From Bacteroidota bacterium (GTDB lineage: Bacteria; Bacteroidota; Bacteroidia; AKYH767-A; OLB10), in assembly GCA_947453935.1 (NCBI GenBank), contig CANGJU010000005.1:1-54564 (forward strand): a stretch of 54,564 bases of DNA, in the 5' to 3' direction. The translations under genes and the position numbers were made by a program. Positions within the stretch are counted from its first letter, which is position 1. Every line of letters starts with the position of its first letter. This document shows positions 48,939 through 54,564 of the stretch, piece after piece. The notes beneath the pieces are model-generated. The model worked only from the letters and a program-made list of their open reading frames with translations, was not told the origin of the DNA and made no database searches.

Positions 48939-50084
48939 CTATCTTTTTATAAATTCGAGAGGAATTAGTTCTCGTTTGTGTTCGTGTATTGGCAGACTAA
49001 AAAAGAACGTTGTCCCTTTTCCAACTTCACTACTGAGCCAGATATTTCCACCATGTGCTTCTACAATGCGCTTTGCAATGGTTAATCCTAGTCCTGTGCT
49101 TTTTTCACCGTTTGTACTTGCAACACTGGTTCTTGCAAATGGCATAAATACTCTGTGTATATCATTCGAAGGAATTCCTTGTCCCTGATCTTTTACCGAA
49201 ATTATTACATCTTCGTCTTTTCGTATTACATTAATTTCTACATGCGTGTTTCCAAATGAAAACTTAACGGCATTTGAAATTAAATTATTAAGTACCTGTT
49301 GTAAATGTATTTTATCAAAAGCTACTTGCGGAATATTATCTGCAATGTTGTAATCAAGTACAATTGATTTTGCATTGGCAGTTCTTATATTATCATTGAT
49401 AGATTTTTGAATGATGCCGGCTATTGAATCGCTTTTTAAATTTAGATTCATACTACCTGATTCAATCTTAGAAACATCTAATAAATTACTAAGCAATTCC
49501 AGCATGTCTCTTCCTGAATCATGCATCATCTGAAGCATTTCCTTCATCTCTAGCGATAATGAATCGCCTAATTCATCTTCAAGAATATGAACGAGTGATA
49601 TAATATTTCCAATCGGGTTTCTTAAATCATGAGATGCAACACCTAAGAAATAATTTTTCTCTTGATTTAATTTAGCAAGCTCTGCATTTTTAATTTCAAG
49701 TTCACGCTGTTGATCGTGCAGCTTTAATAAAGTGTTTACTTTTGCTTGTGTTATATCTACGTCAAGAGGTTTGAATAAATAATCAATACAACCTTCTTGA
49801 TAGCCCTTAAGCATGTATTTCTTTTCTTTGCTGATAGCAGTTACAAATAGTATTGGGGTCTTCTTTGTCCTATTAGTTTGCTTTAACATATGCGCGACTT
49901 CAAATCCATCCATCACTGGCATTTGAACATCAAGAAGTATTAATGCTAAGTCTTCACTAAAAGCAATCTTTAAGGCTTCTTCACCCGATGAAGCTTTAAG
50001 TATTATCCTGTTTTCATTCACGAGTATATTCTCAAGTGAATACAGATTTTCAGGGCGGTCGTCAACAAGTAAAATTTTATGCAT
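48939..50084 (-). CDS. Response-regulator receiver / histidine kinase hybrid (REC-HisKA-HATPase)
   Basis: 381 aa; KILLVDDRPENLYSLE, LALILLDVQMPVMDGFEVA, GVASHDLRNPIGNIISL, NNLISNAVKFS, STGLGLTIAKRIVEAHGGNIWL. Confidence 0.93.
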   Translation of the reverse strand: MHKILLVDDRPENLYSLENILVNENRIILKASSGEEALKIAFSEDLALILLDVQMPVMDGFEVAHMLKQTNRTKKTPILFVTAISKEKKYMLKGYQEGCIDYLFKPLDVDITQAKVNTLLKLHDQQRELEIKNAELAKLNQEKNYFLGVASHDLRNPIGNIISLVHILEDELGDSLSLEMKEMLQMMHDSGRDMLELLSNLLDVSKIESGSMNLNLKSDSIAGIIQKSINDNIRTANAKSIVLDYNIADNIPQVAFDKIHLQQVLNNLISNAVKFSFGNTHVEINVIRKDEDVIISVKDQGQGIPSNDIHRVFMPFARTSVASTNGEKSTGLGLTIAKRIVEAHGGNIWLSSEVGKGTTFFFSLPIHEHKRELIPLEFIKR

Positions 50085-50339
50085 TGGTTTGAAATATTTG
50101 ATGCAGTAAAAATACCCTGACCTGCTTGCACGATTTTAAAAATATGATTGGATTCTTACATTGTGATATTTTTAAGCAATTAGGTGATTTGAAAAATGTA
50201 AGATTCAAAAAGAAATATCATCAAATTAGCAACATTAATTTCGAGTTCTTCTCTTATAATTCAAATTTGCTGAACTAAATTGCATTGTAAGATTTCAATT
50301 GATGTTGTCGAAAAAATCAATCATGCAGATGCAATAAAA

Positions 50340-52667
50340 TTAAAAAGGATAACCAATTCCAAAGTTAAAAGTAACATCTGTTAGGTTATTTGCGCCTGCT
50401 GTCCAACGACTACCAGCAGGTTTAGATGGGTCTTTCATTTTAACTGCCGCATCTAATCGGAAAATAAAGAAAGTGAAGTCGCTTCTGATACCGACACCAG
50501 AGCCGATAGCTATTTCATCACCAAAGGTACTTATACCTACTCCAGAACCTGGTTTATCTTCCGAGTCATTTAACATCCAAATATTACCAAAATCGGTAAA
50601 GACAGCTCCTTTCAAAAACTTATACAAGTTAAATCGATATTCGACATTACCTGTGATTTTAAATTCCCCAAATTGCTGGAATAAATCTGTTGTTACATTA
50701 GAACCTGGTCCTAATGAGCGTGATCTCCAAGCTCTGATATCATTCGGGCCTCCCGCGTAAAAAGCTTTTTCAAAAGGGACTAATGTTGAATTGCCATAGG
50801 CATAACCAACACCTGACACTAATCTTGTGACTAATGAAGAGGTCTTGTTGAAGTTTAGGTAATATCTGAAATCAAAATCGGGACGAACATACTGCGCATA
50901 ACGCACCTTTCCAATCAAGCGACTATTCGATTCCGAAATTTTATAGCTGCTGGTAGGTAATAACGAAAGAGTGTTTCCTGCAAATTCAATATTGAATCGA
51001 AAGAAGGTGAAATTACCTGCTTTGCCTACAATTTGGTTGTTATATAAATAACTAAATCGACCATTAATAATTAACTGATCAGTATAGGAGTTAATCAGGT
51101 TGATATTATTATACGACAATAATTGCTCATTGAATGCAGAATCTAAATCTACTTTCAAATAGTTAATCTCTGCAGGGTAAAAATAAAAACGATTGTATTT
51201 AGATGTTCTTTTGGTGTAGTAATAGGAGAGGTTTGCTAAACGCCTGAAATACTCTGGTCGGCTTTGTACATTATAACCAATCGAAACAGAGGTAATAGGA
51301 TTACTTACTTTTCTGGAATTTCTAATTGTGAATGGCCACAACGCTCTCGGAAAGCTTAAACTTAATTCAGGTCCAAATTCAAAGGTGTTGAATAGTCCGA
51401 ATTTATAAGATTTATTTTCTTCTGTTGTTAATGAACGTTGTATTTCTAAGCCACCTCTTATTTTAAATTCTAATAACTCTGCGCCACGAAAAACATTTTT
51501 ATTTCGATATACGAAACTTCCTGATATTCCTAAGTTACCACCGCTATTCGTTCCTTCTGCTTCAAATTTATAGGACTGTCTATACTGTGGCGAAAGCATA
51601 ATCTTGCATTGATATTGATTCCTGCCAAGACTATCAAGACCATCTACCTGTTCGTATTTTATATTCACAAAACGAAACACCCCAAGGTCTGCAAGTCTCT
51701 GATACGTCAAATCTATATTCTCTTGAGAATAAAGTGAATTGGGCAAAATGTAAATATGCTCAGTTAGTCGATTGAACTTATAAAGAAATATGGAATCGCG
51801 ATTAGGGTAAAAAACATAATTATTAAATACAGAGCTGTCGGTTACAGCTACACGATTTAAGTCGATAGGTTCGTAATCCATATCAACACTAATGCTTTTG
51901 TTGACTCCTAATAGGTGTTTGGGTATGATATTATTTTTTAGCTGCTCTTCTGTTGGATTAGGATTAGAAATTAGCATGGTTACTTCTGCTTGATTTGTTT
52001 TAAATCCCGTATCTACAACAAAACGTATGTATTGTGAATTGAATGCGGCAAATCCCGTATTTCGTAATAAAGCTGTAATGCGATCTCTTTCTTTTTGTAA
52101 GGTAGTTGCTGAATAATTGTCGCCTTTGTGAATCATCGTAAGCGAATCATTTTGCAAAACAACTTGTCGTACTAATGAATCAGGTATATCGTATTTAACT
52201 TTTAAAAATGTATAAGGAGAATTCCCTTGTAGGTTATAAGACACAAATGCTTTTTTCTTCCAGTACTCAATCGAGTCAGATACAACCGCATTAAAAAATC
52301 CATTATTCTGTAGTAGGGTTAGTAATTGCTCGCTCGACTTACGTACTTTTGAAGTATCAACCAATATGGGCTCCTCGCCAACAGTTGTTTTTAGCCAATG
52401 ATTGAATTTTGTTTCTTTTCCTCCAAATGCAAAATTGTAAACGCTTAGGTGAAAACGAACAAATCCGAAAATTTTCCTGTTGGGCTTTTGCTTTATAACA
52501 GCATTAAAATTTTCTTTTAATTCGGGTCTGTCTGTTTTAATTGTATTTTTACAAAGCAAGTGCTTTCCATCAGGAACACTTTTGGTGGCTGAGCATCCCG
52601 AAAGGAATACAATCGTTAAAAAAGATAAAATGACAACTAAGTGAATATTGTCTTTATGGCTTTTCAT
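50340..52667 (-). CDS. tamL: BamA/TamA-family outer-membrane lipoprotein (TamL-like)
   Basis: 775 aa; lipobox FLSGC then SATKSVPDGKHLLCKNTIK; POTRA-like region; C-terminal barrel with YAGGPNDIRAWRSRSLGPG and GNVEYRFNL...FGIGYPF ending in F. Confidence 0.85.
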   Translation of the reverse strand: MKSHKDNIHLVVILSFLTIVFLSGCSATKSVPDGKHLLCKNTIKTDRPELKENFNAVIKQKPNRKIFGFVRFHLSVYNFAFGGKETKFNHWLKTTVGEEPILVDTSKVRKSSEQLLTLLQNNGFFNAVVSDSIEYWKKKAFVSYNLQGNSPYTFLKVKYDIPDSLVRQVVLQNDSLTMIHKGDNYSATTLQKERDRITALLRNTGFAAFNSQYIRFVVDTGFKTNQAEVTMLISNPNPTEEQLKNNIIPKHLLGVNKSISVDMDYEPIDLNRVAVTDSSVFNNYVFYPNRDSIFLYKFNRLTEHIYILPNSLYSQENIDLTYQRLADLGVFRFVNIKYEQVDGLDSLGRNQYQCKIMLSPQYRQSYKFEAEGTNSGGNLGISGSFVYRNKNVFRGAELLEFKIRGGLEIQRSLTTEENKSYKFGLFNTFEFGPELSLSFPRALWPFTIRNSRKVSNPITSVSIGYNVQSRPEYFRRLANLSYYYTKRTSKYNRFYFYPAEINYLKVDLDSAFNEQLLSYNNINLINSYTDQLIINGRFSYLYNNQIVGKAGNFTFFRFNIEFAGNTLSLLPTSSYKISESNSRLIGKVRYAQYVRPDFDFRYYLNFNKTSSLVTRLVSGVGYAYGNSTLVPFEKAFYAGGPNDIRAWRSRSLGPGSNVTTDLFQQFGEFKITGNVEYRFNLYKFLKGAVFTDFGNIWMLNDSEDKPGSGVGISTFGDEIAIGSGVGIRSDFTFFIFRLDAAVKMKDPSKPAGSRWTAGANNLTDVTFNFGIGYPF

Positions 52668-52710
52668 TTTCAGCTGTAAAAATACAATATTAAACGAATA
52701 TTAAATTTCA

Positions 52711-53472
52711 ATGGCTTCTAAATCAACGATAAGTTTTTTACGTTCCCTACAACAAAAGAAATTCAGAAATGAAGAAGGGGTTTTCATTGTAGAAGGACCT
52801 AAAATGGTTTCAGAAGTCTTGAAGTCTGATTTTAAAGTCAGACAGCTATATGCTACGAGTAGCTGGATTCCAGATCAACATGAAATCTTGCCCGTAGAAA
52901 TTATCACGGAGGCAGAGATGGAGCGGGTGAGTGGACTTCAAACACCGAACAAGGTACTTGCAGTAGTGGAGATACCTGTTTTAGAAGGCCCTATAAATAC
53001 ACTTTCGAATGGCATTCACTTATTATTAGATCAGATTCAGGATCCTGGTAACCTTGGGACAATTATTCGAATTGCAGATTGGTTTGGTATAACATCCGTT
53101 ATATGTTCACCCGACACAGCAGATGTTTTCAATCCGAAGGTGATACAAGCATCCATGGGAAGCGTGTTTAATGTAAAGATAAATTATAGTTCACTCGCTG
53201 ATGTCTTATTAAAAAATGCAGATGGGAATAAATGGCCTGTTTATGCAACGCTTTTAGCTGGTGAGAATATTTATAAATCAGAACTAAATGCATCTTGCTT
53301 TGTGATATTAGGTAACGAAAGTCGCGGAGTGAATCCTATTCTGAATACATTCATAACCCAAGGAATTCATATCCCCCGACCAGTAAATAAATCAAGTAAA
53401 GCAGAATCGTTGAATGTGGCGGTGGCTGCTGGTATTGTATGCAGCGAGTATTGTAGAAAAAATAACCCCTGA
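52711..53472 (+). CDS. TrmH/SpoU family RNA 2'-O-ribose methyltransferase
   Basis: 253 aa; LLDQIQDPGNLGTIIRIADWFG, KVIQASMGSVFNV, VILGNESRGVNP, IPRPVNKSSKAESLNVAVAAGI. Confidence 0.93.
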   Translation: MASKSTISFLRSLQQKKFRNEEGVFIVEGPKMVSEVLKSDFKVRQLYATSSWIPDQHEILPVEIITEAEMERVSGLQTPNKVLAVVEIPVLEGPINTLSNGIHLLLDQIQDPGNLGTIIRIADWFGITSVICSPDTADVFNPKVIQASMGSVFNVKINYSSLADVLLKNADGNKWPVYATLLAGENIYKSELNASCFVILGNESRGVNPILNTFITQGIHIPRPVNKSSKAESLNVAVAAGIVCSEYCRKNNP

Positions 53473-53486
53473 GATTGATTCAGGGG
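53466..53486. terminator. Possible terminator hairpin between convergent rRNA methyltransferase and apaG genes
   Basis: CCCCTGA gattgat TCAGGGG perfect 7 bp stem, overlapping the stop codon at 53470-53472; no strong T tract. Confidence 0.5.
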
Positions 53487-53510
53487 TCTTGGTTAACTGA
53501 TAATTGAGTG

Positions 53511-53933
53511 TCAGTTTAATCGTGATGGTACTACCATTTTAAACTCAGGAATTTTCACAAAAAAGAGTTTGTTATCGGTTACTCTTTCCATGAGATAGGT
53601 TCCATACATTTTTCCTATTTCGGTATTCAGATTACACCCTGAAACATAGCGAAAGGTTTCGCCCGGTGCTATAAATGGTTGCTCTCCAACAACACCTTCT
53701 CCCTCTACTTCTCTATGAGAATTATCAGAGCCGATGATATGCCAATGGCGTTTCTTCAGTTGTACGATATAGTCGCTATCGTTGGTAATTGTAATGCGAT
53801 AAGCAAAAACATACTGACTAAATCCTGGAGTGCTATGAGTTGGTTGATAAAACGTCTCTACACTTACTTTTATCCCCGCTGTTACTTCTGTAAATATATT
53901 CATGTTAGATGAATGGCTTTTTAGGTTATCCAA
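53511..53933 (-). CDS. apaG: ApaG-domain protein
   Basis: 140 aa; GIKVSVETFYQP, FAYRITITNDSDYIVQLKKRHWHIIGSDNSHREVEGEGVVGEQPFIAPGETFRYVSGCNLNTEIGKMYGTYLM. Confidence 0.93.
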   Translation of the reverse strand: MDNLKSHSSNMNIFTEVTAGIKVSVETFYQPTHSTPGFSQYVFAYRITITNDSDYIVQLKKRHWHIIGSDNSHREVEGEGVVGEQPFIAPGETFRYVSGCNLNTEIGKMYGTYLMERVTDNKLFFVKIPEFKMVVPSRLN

Positions 53934-54018
53934 AAATATAGCGGAAATGAATTACTCATGACAAAATTTGACAAAGCGCATCAAAAGTGAGGTTAATGGC
54001 TTTTATAATGGGTAAAAA

Positions 54019-54564
54019 TTAATTCTCGATTACAGCATATCCTGAAAGTCGGTCATAACGACTCCCAATGTCTCTGGAATAAAAGAAAAGCTGATAACTA
54101 TTTCTTGTTTCGAAATGAGATCCTTCAATAAGAAGAGGCGTGGGGCTACCAGAAGATTTTTCGTTCATAAAGTACAAGTAGTTGTAATAGCCTTGCTTAA
54201 CTAATAGTGTTTTGTCATAACAGCCTTCTTCTTCATTGTAGTGCATGCGGTAGGCTGGACTAAATTCCCAATTGGATAGTTGTCCAAATAGATATACATC
54301 GGCACTATCAAATTTTTCCATTACCGGTAAATTAAAATTCACATAAACATAATCGGCTTCAAGTGCGTCATCTTGTCCTTCATAAACCTTAATTAAAAAT
54401 CGTCCGTTAATGTCATCTGAAACTGCATAACGCTGCGTATTTTTTTTCTCTTCTTTTTTCAAATATACGCTCGATAATTTATTGAGCGAATCAATTTGAA
54501 TGTGATCAATATATTGTGTCAGAAATTTTACACTTCGAACATCAAAATTTCTAAATTCATTTCC
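54019..54564 (-). CDS. T9SS plug-domain (DUF5103) protein, C-terminal part, truncated by window edge
   Basis: The ORF track lists 54462 as start, but the frame stays open to the window end (GNEFRNFDVRSVKFLTQYIDHIQIDSLNKLSSVYLKKEEKK...); VYLFGQLSNWEFSPAYRMHYNEEEGCYDKTLLVKQGYYNYLY. Confidence 0.75.
   Translation of the reverse strand, partial: GNEFRNFDVRSVKFLTQYIDHIQIDSLNKLSSVYLKKEEKKNTQRYAVSDDINGRFLIKVYEGQDDALEADYVYVNFNLPVMEKFDSADVYLFGQLSNWEFSPAYRMHYNEEEGCYDKTLLVKQGYYNYLYFMNEKSSGSPTPLLIEGSHFETRNSYQLFFYSRDIGSRYDRLSGYAVIEN

Noticed and set aside
1-54564. Mobile elements, tRNA/rRNA genes, phage or toxin-antitoxin genes
   Set aside because: No transposase, integrase, phage structural gene, tRNA-like cloverleaf or TA pair recognised among ORFs or intergenic regions by eye.

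Overview
This is a 54.6 kb chromosomal window from a Bacteroidota (Cytophaga/Flavobacteria-like) genome. The assignment rests on TAnnTTTG-type -7 boxes, a type IX secretion (T9SS) C-terminal sorting domain, a TamL-like lipoprotein, a T9SS plug-domain (DUF5103) protein and a BatA-type protein. From left to right it contains: an LTA-synthase-like sulfatase, a DUF985 cupin, a small lipoprotein, a BatA/VWA protein and a dihydroorotase homologue; two giant secreted proteins (a reprolysin-like metalloprotease and a five-module T9SS adhesin-like protein); divergent homogentisate dioxygenase and FAH-family genes; an unusual intergenic array of hairpins at about 17.52-17.85 kb; ribBA, glmM-like and cysteine desulfurase genes; a minus-strand exopolysaccharide locus of about 20.7 kb (21785-42509); a phenylacetate catabolism operon paaABCD-G-H-I-J that lacks paaE; a REC-histidine kinase; tamL, a TrmH/SpoU methyltransferase, apaG; and a truncated T9SS plug-domain gene at the right edge. 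The strongest unexplained signal is the 17.52-17.85 kb array. It has five successive two-part hairpins, four of them sharing an invariant CC-TTACGG-GG apex while both inner and outer stem sequences differ and still pair, and the first three are followed by an AACCTRAAAA..TAACCAT-like single-stranded motif. Other notable points: a dihydroorotase homologue that has lost all metal-binding histidines, a metalloprotease that ends abruptly against the convergent gene, a flippase-glycosyltransferase fusion, a nucleotidyltransferase/GINT1-like/nucleotidyltransferase trio in the EPS locus, and a candidate operator over the paa promoter. All homology calls come from recognising motifs by eye; no database search was run.
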